A DNA stretch of 64,000 bases from Manis javanica (GCF_040802235.1 NC_133158.1:37514001-37578000); one strand, 5' to 3'. Counted from the first letter of the stretch, positions 48,425 through 59,634 are shown. Program-made: numbers and translations. Notes: generated by a model not told the origin, from the sequence alone.

Positions 48425-48722
48425 TTATTTTTTATGACTCTTTTTATTTTTTTGGTATCATTAATATACACTTACATGAACAACATTGTGGTTACTAGAT
48501 TCCCCCCATTATCAAGTCCCCACCCCATACCCCATTACAGTCACTGTCCATCAGCATAGTAAGATGCTATAGAATCACTACTTGTCTTCGCTGTTTTGTA
48601 CTGCTTTCCCTGTGCACCCCCCAACACTATGTGTGTTATTTGTAATGCCCTTTTTAACCCTTATTCCTCCCTTCCCACCCCCTTTCCCTTTGGTAACTGT
48701 TAGTCCATTCTTGGGTTCTGGG
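48425..48722 (-). mobile_element. Short L1 3' end (about 300 bp)
   Basis: The complement of the same L1 3' UTR, from ggtatcattaatatacactt to attcttgggttctg. The left side (48415-48455) is T-rich, which is the reversed tail. It abuts the ORF2 sequence of the previous L1. I see no target-site duplication. Confidence 0.85.
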
Positions 48723-49172
48723 ACCCAGACATCATGGTTTTCAAAACTGTTCTGGTGACTTTCAGGACAGCTGAGACTGAGAACCAGCACCAACTCGGAT
48801 GACTGGTTTTTAATCCTGGCTGTGTATTGGGTCACCTGAGAGATTATGAAAGGTTCTGTTTTCTGGGTTCCACTCCCAGAGGTTATGAGCTGGTACAGAA
48901 TGCAGCCTGAGTGCTGGGATTTTTAAATCCTCAAGTTATTTGGATGTGCAGCAAAGTTGAATGGCCACAGCCTTCCAGCGCTTTAGCTCCTCTGAGCCCT
49001 GACATCTGCCACATAATTGTCCTCATTAGTTTAATTCTGATTTATAAGTGTCCCCTTGAAATTGTCATTCTTTTTGCACTGAAGGCTTATTTACTTACCA
49101 TTAATAATTTTCGTGTTTATCAGTTGTCTATTCATTATTGCTTCTTGTATCTCTGTCTTCCTTTGGAATTCC
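48723..49172. other. Non-coding spacer
   Basis: Nothing recognisable before the T-run. Confidence 0.4.
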
Positions 49173-49194
49173 TTTTTTTTTTTTTTTTTTTTTT
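49173..49194 (+). repeat. Poly-T tract
   Basis: Twenty-two T bases in a row, probably the reversed tail of an inserted element or a simple expansion. Confidence 0.95.
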
Positions 49195-50000
49195 CATGAC
49201 AACCTCCTTTAGAACTTCTTTTAGCAAGAGTCTGGAGGTTGCTATAAATTTCCTGCATATTTTTCTTCAGATAAAATACTTTTTTTTTAGCTTCTCAACT
49301 AATGGATTGGTCAGTGCAGAAATCTGAGTTGACAGTCATCTTCCCTAAGCCCTGTGAGTGTATTATTACATTGCCTTCTTTTCTCCACTGCTGCCAATAA
49401 GAAGTCTTTGTTGGTCTATTAGTTGTTTGCTCATAACATGTTTCCTTTTTTTTGGTCTGGTTGCTTTTTTGCTCTTCCTCTTTGCCTTTTATTTTTGGAA
49501 GTTTCACTCACATAATGTTTGGGTGTAAATCTGTATATACGTTTTTATCCTGCTTGCAATTTCTGGTTCTTCCCTCTGAGCATTCAAGTCTTACCTCCAT
49601 TCCAGAGAATTTTCAGCTAATTTCTCTTTGACTATTGTCTCTTTGCCCTGTTTTTAGGTGTATGTTGGGTCCTTTCCATTCCTCCTCGCGTTAATCTCTC
49701 TTTCATATTTTCCATCTCTTTGCCTCTCCATCTGCAGTATATTAAATCCTTTACCTTTAAATTATGTCATTTTCACTTAATTTTAAATTTCAATAACTAT
49801 ACGTTTCTAGAACTTGCATTTGTTTCATTTTTAAATCTGTATGTTTTGTCGTGCTTTCACATTTCCCTGGTTTTGCCTATGTTTTCTATTCCTTATTTTA
49901 TCTCATTGACACTTTCAAGAATATTTACCCTGTACTTCAGACTGATTTGTTATTTCGATTTCTTGGCGTGCTAGTCCTTCCTATTTTTTTCCCCAGCTGA
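49195..50000 (-). repeat. HAL1/L1M-like fragment
   Basis: The plus strand shows the complement of an old LINE internal region: cttttagcaagagtctggag, then ctgagttgacagtcatcttc, then tatccttttgcttgcaat-like text near 49545, then cagagaattttcagctaatt, then ctagaacttgcatttgtttc. Confidence 0.6.
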
Positions 50001-50054
50001 TTCTCCTGCTCAGAGACTCCCTTCATTATCTTTCAGATTGGAGTCCTTATCTTT

Positions 50055-50180
50055 TAGAGATATATGTTGAAATATATATGATTGAAATGGAAATGATGCC
50101 TATGGTCTGTTTCAAAAGAATCAGGTGTTGAGAAGTGAGCACTGGTGTAGATCAAGTAAGACTGGCCCTGAGATTTTTAA
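50055..50180 (+). repeat. L1M 3' UTR fragment
   Basis: Reads atttgaaatggaaatgatgc-type text and then gtgtagatcaagtaagactg, the order of an old L1 3' UTR. A second copy of the same region is at 51215-51350. Confidence 0.5.
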
Positions 50181-50925
50181 TTTTCACTTATGAGCTCATC
50201 TTCACCAAGGATTTTTCTTCTTTTGGGAATTCTCATGCTCTGTGTTGTACAAGTATTGCTAGAGAGCAAATTTTTGTTTTCTTCAGCTACATAGCCTCAT
50301 TAATTTCATGGGTAACAATTTTAAGAATTGGTATCTTATCTCTATTTCTGCAACATGTGACTAACATAAACTGGGACCTCACACCATGATTAAAAGTCTA
50401 GAATATTTTTGCTCAGAGCCCAAGTAGACTTAAATTCTTTGTTTCTCCTCTGGGTTGTTGGGCAGATTTATTTTAGTTCCCTTTTCACCAAAGGGCAGTT
50501 TTTCCAGGACCTCAGGCTTTAATTCAAATCTCATTTCTGGCTTTCAAGTGGGGGAGGGGTTGGGCAAGAGCAAGCCTCCATTCCAGAGATAAGCATTAAA
50601 ATCCCCTCCCTCATCCTCTAAGGTTTATTCTGAGCCAATATTTATAAGGGCTATCATGACATCAATTATTTCATTAATGACACACAGGGATTCCCTTTTC
50701 TATTTTTCAAAAATCAGTTCTATATTTATACATGTTCCAACATTTCTAACCTGTGTGTATGTGTATGGGTAGCAGTGTCTGCTGGCTCATTCTTCATGTT
50801 GTCAGTCATTAAGAGGAAATAATTTAAATTTAATTATCTTTGCACTTAAATTTGTAATTAAGGGCTTTTCTTAATCTTTCTACTCTTTGGTTTCTTCAAT
50901 AGATGATACCACTCAAGTATGCTAA
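50181..50925. other. Non-coding stretch
   Basis: AT-rich unique sequence, with a short (AAT)n run at 50923-50940. Confidence 0.4.
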
Positions 50926-50929
50926 TAAT

Positions 50930-51170
50930 AATAATAATTAATATTTATTTGCAGTGCACAATATTATCAATCATTATTTCAAATTATCCTCAGAAAAATC
51001 TCTGTAACGTGGATGCCATAACTAATCTCTACTGTGCTGATGGATAAGTTAAGACTTAGAGTAGAGTTAGTATTGAGAGTAGACTGCTCATACAGGTCAT
51101 ATATAGGGAGTGGTAGGGCTGGAATTGCACCCCAGGCACAAACACCCTCATGTCTACACAGTAAGCCTCC
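50930..51170 (-). repeat. MIR SINE
   Basis: The plus strand reads taatatttatttgcagtgca, then caaattatcctcagaaaaat, then gctgatggataagttaagac, then gtagggctggaattgcaccc, a reversed MIR over nearly its full length. Confidence 0.8.
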
Positions 51171-51214
51171 ACCCAACAGCCTGGAATTTGCCCCAGAACA
51201 ATCCCATGTGTAGC

Positions 51215-51350
51215 AGGGTAGAGATGAAGGAAGACTGGCCACATGTCAATCAATGTTGAAGCTGAGTCGTGGCCACATAGGGAAGTCATCATACTCTTCT
51301 GTCTACTTTTCTGTAGACACATTTGAAATTCTTCATCATTTTTCCTTAAA
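51215..51350 (+). repeat. L1M 3' UTR fragment
   Basis: Reads gatgaaggaagactggccac, then caatgttgaagctgagtcgt, then ctgtctacttttctgtagac, then atttgaaattcttcatcatt. Confidence 0.6.
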
Positions 51351-51639
51351 ATGGTACACAAAAGTTAATAGAGGAACTTTTAAAAGTGAAAGTATTGTTC
51401 AAAAACTGGAGAAGAAAATGTGTTTATTGCAGCCTGTGAAGGACACATACCCCAGTGCCTCTTCATCTCACTCTCTCCCCAGTTAATCAGCACTGGGACC
51501 CCAGGAGTGTTCTGTTACACTGCTGGCTTTGAATATGGAGGGAGTGGCTGTGAGCCACAGGATGCAGGAGGCCTCTAGCAGCTGGAAAAGGCAAGGACAC
51601 AGATTCTCCCCTGGACTCCAGAAGGAACACTGCCCCATT
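51351..51639. other. Non-coding spacer
   Basis: No recognisable element. Confidence 0.4.
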
Positions 51640-52194
51640 GTGATACCACTCCATGGACACTAGAATAGCTAAAATGTATAAGATTGACCATATCAAGTGT
51701 TAGCAAGGATGTGGAACCCCACATAGGGGTTAGACCCCTCACATGCCACTAGAGGGAATATGAAATGGTACAACCAATTTGGAAAACACTGTGGTAACTT
51801 TGTTTTATAAAGTTTTATAAAGTTAAACAAACACTTGATATTTGACCCAGAAGTTCCACTTCTTGGTATCTACTCAAGTAAAATGAAAACATGTATCTCC
51901 ATCCAAAGACTTGCACATGAATGTTCATAGCAGCTTTATTCATAAAATCCCCAAACTGGAAAAACCTGAATGTGCATCAGTTAGTGAATAGATAAACATA
52001 CTGTGGTATATCATGGCATGGAATACTGTGCAGCAATGAAAAGGAATGGGTCACTGATACACTCCACAGCATAGATGAATCTCAACAACATTATGCTGGG
52101 TAAAAACAACCATAGATAAAAGTAAAAACTGTATGATTTCATTTATACAAAATTCTAGAGCAGATGAAACTAATCTGCAGTGATAAAAAGATCA
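51640..52194 (+). repeat. Old L1M, left half, split by the full-length L1
   Basis: Sense L1M ORF2 end: gtgttagcaaggatgtggaa, then gaaaacactgtggtaacttt, then gttcatagcagctttattca, then ctgtatgatttcatttatac. It breaks at 52194 and resumes at 58378. Confidence 0.9.
52183..52194. repeat. Target-site duplication, left copy
   Basis: The bases ataaaaagatca occur here and at 58366-58377. The shared core aaaaagatca is the likely duplicated target; in the old L1M this spot should read gatca then tggttgcc, as on the right side. Confidence 0.88.
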
Positions 52195-52201
52195 CAGGAT
52201 T

Positions 52202-53141
52202 GGGAGGAGCCAAGATGGCGGGGTGAGTAGGGCAGTGGAAATCTCCCAAAACCATAAATATTTTTGAAAATACAACAAATACAACTATTCCTAAAAGAGA
52301 GACCAGAAGATACAGTACAATAGCCAAGCTACATCCACATCTGCGAGAACTCAGCATCTCACAAAGGGGCTAAGATATAAGCCACGGCCCAGCAGGACCT
52401 GAGCACCCTCCCCAACCCCAGCTCCCTGGCAGGAGGAGAGGAGTTGGAGCTGGGAGGGAATAGAAGCCCAGGACTGCTAAATACCCAGCCCTAGTCATCT
52501 GCACTGGGAGCGCAGACACACACTGCATGGTGTGCTAGATATTAGGGAAACAGAAGAGTAAACTCTGTGAGCCAGTCCCCACAGCTGGTGCCCCTGAGAC
52601 AAAAGGAAAGCAAGTGCTTTTTGAAAGTCTTAAAGGGACAGGGAATCCACAGATGGATGGAAGTGTCCCGGCACACTCAGCCCAGCAGCTGGGAATCCCC
52701 AGGGAATTCAGGCACTCCAGCCCCCTGGGAGGCAGCACAGCTCTGAAGCCTGTCATGGTGATAAATAGCCTCCCATCCATTCCCCCTCTGGCACAGCCCC
52801 GTCATAGCAGGGAAGCAGCCTGAGAGCAGTCACGCCTATAGCAACTGCCCAGAGCCTCCTCCACAGCCACCCGGGCCAGGCTCAAAGGCTCCGCCAGCAC
52901 ACGCAGATAGAGGAAGCCAGGAAAGGGTGCCAAGGGTTGTCGTTCTTGCAGGAGAGCACACCCAGCATGCCTCCCCCTCCCTGTGGGGCTCTGGGCTGCC
53001 CTGATGGCTTCCCTACCTGTGGCGGCTCAGGAAATAAAACCGGAAGCTGCTCCGAGGAGGGCAAGGTGACCAGCAAGCAGGAAGGGACTTTGTTCTCCCA
53101 ACTAACATACATGACAACTGCCCACAACTACCTCTATAGCC
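52202..53141 (+). promoter_or_regulatory. L1 5' UTR with internal promoter region
   Basis: About 940 bp precede the ORF1 start. Close to the 5' end, 52210-52221 reads ccaagatggcgg, which matches the YY1 site that sets the start of transcription in human L1. The rest is GC-richer than the ORFs. The presence of this end shows that the insertion was not 5'-truncated. Promoter activity is an inference from the family. Confidence 0.8.
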
Positions 53142-54042
53142 ATGAAAAGCCAGAAGAATCTGATCCAGTCCAGAATCACCCAGACAACTCCCGAGAGGGA
53201 GCCTGGGGAGATAGATTTAACCAATCTTCCTGAAAAAGAATCAAAATAAAGGTCATAACCATGCTGATGGACCCCCTGTTATTCAACATAGTACTGGAGG
53301 TCTTAGCCACGGCAATTAGACAAAACAAAGAAATATGCAAGAGCTAAAGGATCAAGTTAGGATGGAGAATACAGAAATAAAACAATCTTTGGAAGGACTT
53401 AAGAGCAGACTGGATGAGGTGCAAGAGGCCGTTAATGGAATAGAAATCAGAGAACAGCAACACAGAGAAGCTGACACAGAGAGAGATAAAAGGATCTCCA
53501 GGAATGAAAGAATACTAAGAGAACTGTGTGACCAATCCAAACGGAACAATATTTGCATTATAGGGGTACCAGAAGAAGAAGAGAGAGAAAAAGGGTTAGA
53601 AAGTGTATTTGAAGAAATAATTGCTGAAAACTTCCCCAAACTGGGGGACGAAATAGTCTCTCACACCATGAAAGCCCACAGAACTCCCAACACAAGCGAC
53701 CCAAGGAGGACAACACCAAGACACATAATAATTAAAATGGCAAAGATCAAGGACAAGGACAGAGTATTAAAGGCAGCCAGAGAGAGAAAAAAGGTCACCT
53801 ACAAAGGAAAATCCATCAGGCTGTCATCAGACTTCTCAAGAGAAACCTTACAGGCCAGAAGAGAATGGCATGATATATTTAATGCAATGAAACAGAAGGG
53901 CCTTGAACCAAGGATACTGTATCCAGCACAATTATCATTTAAATATGAAGGAGGGATTAAGCAATTCCCAGACTAGCAAAAGTTAAGGGAATTTGCCTCC
54001 CACAAACCACTTCTACAGGGTATCTTAGAGGGACTGCTCTAG
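53142..54042 (+). pseudogene. L1 ORF1 (RNA-binding chaperone), broken
   Basis: In intact L1s this protein coats L1 RNA. The ATG at 53142 fits the usual family start, but a one-base loss before 53247 shifts the frame into a TAA at 53247-53249 after 35 codons. A 60 bp insert at 53276-53335 shifts it again. From the internal ATG at 53335 a frame of 213 codons stays open. It shows a heptad-like coiled-coil region (to about residue 65), then the RRM with NNICIIGVPEEEE, then the C-terminal domain. A TAG at 53974-53976 ends it about 21 codons before the family's normal stop at 54040-54042. The ORF cannot give a normal ORF1 protein. Confidence 0.92.
53276..53335 (+). repeat. ORF2-derived 60 bp segment inside the ORF1 region
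   Basis: The segment matches 56219-56278 in the reverse-transcriptase region of ORF2 of the same element. Fifty-nine of 60 positions agree; position 53310 is C where 56253 is T. In its own frame it would encode the [10 protein letters not shown] block of the reverse transcriptase. In ORF1 it sits out of frame, between sequence that otherwise reads as contiguous ORF1. Confidence 0.9.
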
Positions 54043-54215
54043 ATGGGAGCACTCCTAAAAAGAGCACAGAACAAAACACCCAACATATGAAGAATGGAGG
54101 AGGAGGAATAAGAAGGGAGAGAAATAATCATCAGACTGTGTTTATAATAGCTCAATAAGTGAGTTAAGTTAGACAGTAAGGTAGTAAACAAGCTAACCTT
54201 GAACCTTTGGTAACC

Positions 54216-57200
54216 ATGAATCTAAAGCCTGCAACAGCAATAAGTACATATCTTTGAATAATCACCCTGAATGTAAATAGACTGAATGCACCAATCAAAA
54301 GACACAGAGTACAAGAATAGATAAAAAAGCAAGACCCATCTATATGCTGCTTACAAGAGACTCACCTCAAACCGAGAGATATACACAAACTAAAAGTCAA
54401 GGGACGGGAAAAGATATTTCATGCAAACAATAGGGAGAAAAAGGCAGGTGTAGCAGTACTAGTATCAGACAAAACAGACTTCAAAACAAAGCAAGAAACA
54501 AGAGATAAAGAAGGACATTACATAATGATAAAGGGATCAGCCAAAAAAGAGGATATAACCATTAGAAATATATATACACCCAACACAGGAGCACCAACAT
54601 ATGTGAAACAAATACTAAAAGAATTAAAGGAGGAAACAGAATTCAATGCATTCATTTTAGCAGACTTCAACACACCACTCACTCCAAAGGACAGATCCAA
54701 CAGACAGAAAATAAGTAAGGATACCGACACACTGAAAACACACTAGAACAGATGGACCTAATAGACATCTACAGAACTCTACACCCAAAAGCAACAGGAT
54801 ACATATTCTTCTCAAGTGCACATGGAACTTTTTCCAGAATAGACCACATCCTAGGCCACAAAAAGAGCCTCAGTAAATTAAAAAAGATTGAAATTCTACC
54901 AATTGACCTCTCAGACCCCAAAGGTATAAAACTAGAAATAAATTGTACAAAGAAAGCAAAAAGACTCAGAAACACATGGAGGCTTAACAACATGCTCCTA
55001 AATAATCAATGGATCAATGACCAAATTAAAATGGAGATCAAGCAATATATGGAGACAAATGGCAACAGTACAAAGCCGCAACTTCTGTGGGACTCAGCAA
55101 AGGCACTTCTAAGAGGAAAGTATATAGGAATCCAGGCCTATTTAAAGAAGGAAGAACAATCCCAAATGAATAGTCTAAAGTAACAGTTATTGAATTTCAA
55201 AAAAGAAGAACAAATGAGGCCCAAAGTCAGCAGAAGGAGGGACATAATAAAGATTAGAGAAGAAATAAATAAAATTGAGAATGAAACAATAGGAAAAAAT
55301 CAATGAAACCAAGAGCTGGTTCTTTGAGAAAATAAACAAAATAGATAAAACCCTAGCCAGACTTATTAAGAGAAAAAGAGAATCTACACACATCAACAGA
55401 ATCAGAAATGAGAAAGGAAAAATCACGATGGACCCCACAGAAATACAAAGAATCATTAGAGAATACTATGAGAATCTATATGCTAACAAGCTGGAAAACC
55501 TAGAAGAAATGGACAACTTCCTAGAAGAATATAACCTTCCAAGACTGACCAAGGAAGAAACAGAAAATCTAAACAGACCAATTACCAGCAATGAAATTGA
55601 AGCGGTAATCAAAAAACTACCCAAGAACAAACCCCCCGGGCCAGATGGATTTACTGCAGAATTTTACCAGACATACAGAGAAGAAATCATGCCCATTCTC
55701 CTCAAAGTTTTGCAAAAAATAGAAGCAGAGAGAATACTTCCAGACTCATTCTATGAAGCCAGCATCACCCTAATACCAAAACCAAGGCAAAGACCCCACC
55801 AAAAAAGAATTTTACAGACCAATATCCCTGATGAACATGGATGCAAAAATACTCAACAAAATATTAGCAAACTGAATTCAGAAATACATCAAGAGTATCA
55901 TACACCATGACCAAGAGGGATTCATCTCAGGGATGCAAGGATAGTACATTAAAAAAAATCCATCAACATCATCCACCACATCAACAAAAAGAAGGACAAA
56001 AACCACATGATCATCTCCATAGATGCTGAAAAAGCATTCAACAAAATTCAACATCCATTCATGATAAAAATCTCAACAAAATGGGTATAGAGGGCAAGTA
56101 CCTCAACATAATAAAGGCCATATATGATAAACCCACAGCCAACATCATACTGAACAGTGAGAAGGTGAAAGCTTTTCCTCTAATATCGGGAACAAGACAT
56201 GGATGCCCACTCTCCCCACTGTTATTCAACATAGTACTGGAGGTCTTAGCCATGGCAATTAGACAAAACAAAGAAATACAGGGAATCCAGATAGGTAAAG
56301 AAGAAGCCAAACTGTCACTATTTGCAGATGACATGATATTGTACATAAAAAACCCTAAAGACTCCACTCCAAAACTACTAGAACTAATATCTGAATTCAG
56401 CAAAGTTGCAGGATACAAAATTAATACACAGAAATCTGTGGCTTTCCTATACACTAATAATGAACTAGCAGAAATAGAAATCAGGAAACAATTCCATTCA
56501 CAATTGCATCAAAAAGAATAAAATACCTAGGAATAAACCTAACCAAGGAAGAGAAAGACCTATACCCTGAAAACTGCAAGACACTCTTAAGATAAATTAA
56601 AGAGGACACTAACAAATGGAAACTCTTCCCATGCTCTCGGTGGGGAAGAGTTAATATAGTCAAAATGGCCATCCTGCCTAAAGCAATCTACAGATTCAAT
56701 GCAATCCCTATCAAAATACCAACAGCATTCTTCAATGAGCTGGAACAAATAGTTCTAAAATTCATAAGGAACCACCAAAGACCCTGAATAGCTGAAGCAA
56801 TCCTAAGAAGGAAGAATAAAGTGGGGGGGATCTTGCTCCCCAACTTCAAGCTCTACTACAAAGCCACAGTTATCAAGACAATTTGGTACTGGCACAAGAA
56901 CAAAGCCACAGACCAGTGGAACAGAATAGAGACTCCAGATATTAACCCAAACATATATGGTCAACTAATATTCAGTAAAGGAGCCATGGACATACAATGG
57001 AGAAATGACAGCCTCTTCAACAGTTGGTGTTGGCAAAACTGGACAGCTACATGTAAGAGAATGAAACTGGATTACTGTCTAACTCCATACCTAAAAGTAA
57101 ATTTGAAATGGATCAAAGACCTGAATGTAAGTCATGAAATCATAAAACTCTCAGAAAAAACATAGGCAAAAATCTCTTGGACATAAACATTAGCGACTTC

Positions 57201-58017
57201 TTCATGAACATATCTCCCTGGGCAAGGGAAACAAAAGCAAAATGAACAAGTGGAACTATATCAAGCTGAAAGCTTCTATACAGCAAAGGACATCATCAAT
57301 AGAACAAAAAGGCATCCTACAGTATGGGAGAACATATTCATAAATGACATATCCGATAAAGGGTTGACATCCAAAAATATATAAAGAGCTCATGCACCTC
57401 AACAAACAAAAAGCAAATAATCCAATTAAAAAATGGGCAGAGGAGCTGAACAGACACTTCTCCAAAGAAGAAATTCAGATGGCCAACAGGCACATGAAAA
57501 GATGCTCCACATTGCTAATAATCAGAGAAATGCAAATTAAAACCACAATGAGATATCACAAGACAAACAACAACAAATGCTGGCGAGGTTGTGGAGAAAG
57601 GGGAACCCTCCTACACTGCTGGTGGGAATGTAAATTAGTTCAACCATTGTGGAAAGCAGTATGGAGGTTCCTCATAAAGCTCCAAATGGAAATACCATTT
57701 GACCCAGGAATTTCACTTCTAGGAATTTACCCTAAGAATGCAGCAGCCCAGTTTGAAAAAGACAGATGCACCCCTATGTTTATTCAGCACTATTTACAAT
57801 AGCCAAGAAATGGAAGCAACCTAAGTGCCCATCAGTAGATGAATGGATAAAGACGATGTGATACATATACACAATGAAACATTTTTCAGCCATAAGAAGA
57901 AAACAAATCCTACCATTTGCAACAACATGGATGGAGCTAGAGGGTATTATGCTCAGTGAAATAAGCCAGGCAGAGAAAGACAAGTATGAAATGATTTCAC
58001 TCATATGTGGAGTATGA
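54216..58017 (+). pseudogene. L1 ORF2 (endonuclease / reverse transcriptase), broken
   Basis: The region spans about 1267 codons, close to the family's usual 1275-1280. In order it holds the apurinic-type endonuclease (54216 to about 54930), the reverse transcriptase with the FADD catalytic motif at 56321-56332, and the C-terminal cysteine-rich segment at 57578-57631 ([18 protein letters not shown]). Disabling changes I can see: a TGA at codon 14 (54255-54257), a TAG in the GHRVQE region near 54318, a frameshift near 54735, a TAA at 55181-55183, frameshifts near 55290, 55785 and 56490, a TAA near 56592, a small in-frame loss before the cysteine-rich segment (near 57560), a frameshift near 57786 and a TGA near 57860. 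No functional product is possible. Confidence 0.92.
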
Positions 58018-58365
58018 GAACAAAGAAAAAACTGAAGGAACAAAACAACAGCAGAAACACAGAACCCAAGAATGGTCTAACAGTTACCAAAGGGAAAGGG
58101 ATTGCGGAGGATGGGTGGGAAGGGAACGATAAGGGGGGGAAAAAGAAAGGGGGCATTACGATTAGCATGTATAATTTGGGGGGAGGCATGGGGAGGGCTC
58201 TGCAGCACAGAGAAGACCTATAGTGATTCTACAGCATCTTACTATGCTGATGAACAGTGACTGTAATGGGGTTTGTGGGGGTACTTGGTGATGGGGGAAG
58301 TCTAGTAAACATAATTTTCCTCATGTAATTGTAGGTTAATGATGCCGAAATAAATAAATAAATAC
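58018..58365 (+). repeat. L1 3' UTR with G-rich tract and (AAAT)n tail
   Basis: G-rich runs at 58098-58160 (gggtgggaaggg, then aaggggggga, then aaagggggc) and a second at 58178-58198 lie in the L1 3' UTR, the usual place for a polypurine tract in L1s. The tail at 58349-58365 is aaataaataaataaata-like. Confidence 0.9.
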
Positions 58366-58377
58366 ATAAAAAGATCA
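58366..58377. repeat. Target-site duplication, right copy
   Basis: Second copy of ataaaaagatca, directly after the L1 tail. Confidence 0.88.
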
Positions 58378-58580
58378 TGGTTGCCTGGGGTGAGAGGGGA
58401 GGGTGACTGAGTGCAAAGGGCCCCGGGCGGAACTTTCTGAGATAATGAAAACGTTCCCCATTTTAACTGTGGCAGTGGTTACCCAAATACATGCATTTAT
58501 CAAAACTCATTGAACTGTGTGCTTAAAATGGATGCTTCTGCTGTGTGTAAATTATACCTCAGTAAATCTGATTGTTAAAA
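58378..58580 (+). repeat. Old L1M, right half, split by the full-length L1
   Basis: Continues the L1M from 52194: tggttgcctggggtgagagg, then actcattgaactgtgtgctt, then gtgtaaattatacctcagta. Confidence 0.9.
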
Positions 58581-58689
58581 AGGAAACAAAAAATAACATT
58601 GGAAGTCTTAGTGGAATTGCATGATTTATGCACTAATTTTAGAAGAATTAAAAAAAATAACACTACAGTTCCCATCCTGTGTCCTGGCA
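58581..58689. other. Short non-coding spacer
   Basis: AT-rich unique sequence. Confidence 0.4.
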
Positions 58690-59510
58690 TGTGTCTATGT
58701 TTGATTCCAGGACCATTGTGCACATACCCATAGCCTTAAATGTCAGTGAGGTATGTCTCATGCACAGATTTCCAGTCTCAACCTCTTCTCTGAGCTCCAG
58801 ACCCCCAAACTGCCACTTGACATTCTCACGCTTAGTTACTCAGACCAACTTCAACCCAAATTATGAAACTAAGCTTGTGATCTTCCTGCTCAGAGCGGGT
58901 TCCTGGTACATCTTGTTTTACTAAAGGGCACTTACAACTCGGCAATCTCTTTCCGCTCCAAGCCCAGACCATCACAGCCCTGGTTCTCCGCCTTGGGAGT
59001 CTCTCTGCAACCAGGGAACGTTTCACTGCCCTTCCACCTACCTCCCTCGTCTAGTAGGACTATCCCCCACCCCCAGGACTGCAATAGCCTCATTGCCCCT
59101 CCTGACTTAATCTGGGTGCTCTCGGTTCACTCTCCATTGCATGGTAGGGTGGTTTTCATGCAGTGTTAACCCCCTCCTTGCATCTCCCTATGCCTGAAAC
59201 TCTCCCGTGATTTTTCTACCGCCCTTGGATCAAGGCCAGAACCTCGTGGCCTCCCCGCCTCCCTGGGCCCGCCCCTCGCCCGCCGCCCCCTGGCTGTTGG
59301 GGTGGGCGGACGCCTTCTGCGCGCTCTTCCCCTCGCTGCTGCACCGGCCTGGTTCTTGTCTCCTAATCCTTCCAATTTCATATTTCCTTCAAATAAGGAT
59401 GCTTTCTCTGGTAACTGCCCTCCCCCCACCTGATCAAATCTTCTTGGTCACTCTCATGACCTCGCACCTCTCTTTCACTGGCACTTAACATGATTGTAGT
59501 TACGTGTTTT
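58690..59510 (+). repeat. Long L2 copy next to the CpG promoter
   Basis: Sense L2 is traceable over about 800 bp: gagctccagacccccaaact, then gtgatcttcctgctcagagc, then cctgaaactctcccgtgatt, then cttggatcaaggccagaacc, then ctggcacttaacatgattgt. The part 59240-59335 is unusually GC- and CpG-rich for L2. The copy ends near 59510, about 155 bp before the predicted transcription start. Confidence 0.7.
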
Positions 59511-59634
59511 TTTCATGACCAGCTCGATCAACCAAGCACGAGGCCCGAATAATTTCATGATGGCGGCCGGTGGGCGGGCTTTACGCTCCTCCCCGGAAGC
59601 CAGGCCCGCCCTCCCCAGGGCGCCTACCCAATCC

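Larger units (their letters stand above)
52202..58365 (+). mobile_element. Full-length L1 retrotransposon, about 6.16 kb, degraded
   Basis: The element has all L1 parts in order: 5' UTR from gggaggagccaagatggcgg, ORF1 region, a spacer of about 170 bp, ORF2 region, 3' UTR with a G-rich tract, and an (AAAT)n tail. Matching target-site copies flank it and it interrupts an old L1M, so it moved by target-primed reverse transcription into an existing L1. The junction read on the cleaved strand is TTTTT/AT. Both ORFs carry stop codons and frameshifts. Its 3' UTR text is shared by the minus-strand copies at 40367, 47095 and 48425. The family resembles what I remember from pangolin L1s. Confidence 0.95.

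Noticed and set aside
55428-55910. 160-codon ORF with reverse-transcriptase motifs as a separate gene
   Set aside because: It is one reading block of the broken L1 ORF2, as are the open frames at 54525-54746, 54752-55183, 56081-56521, 56821-57165 and 57392-57802.
59628-59632. CCAAT box in the promoter
   Set aside because: It lies only a few bases before the TATA box; functional CCAAT boxes are normally 60-100 bases before the start.
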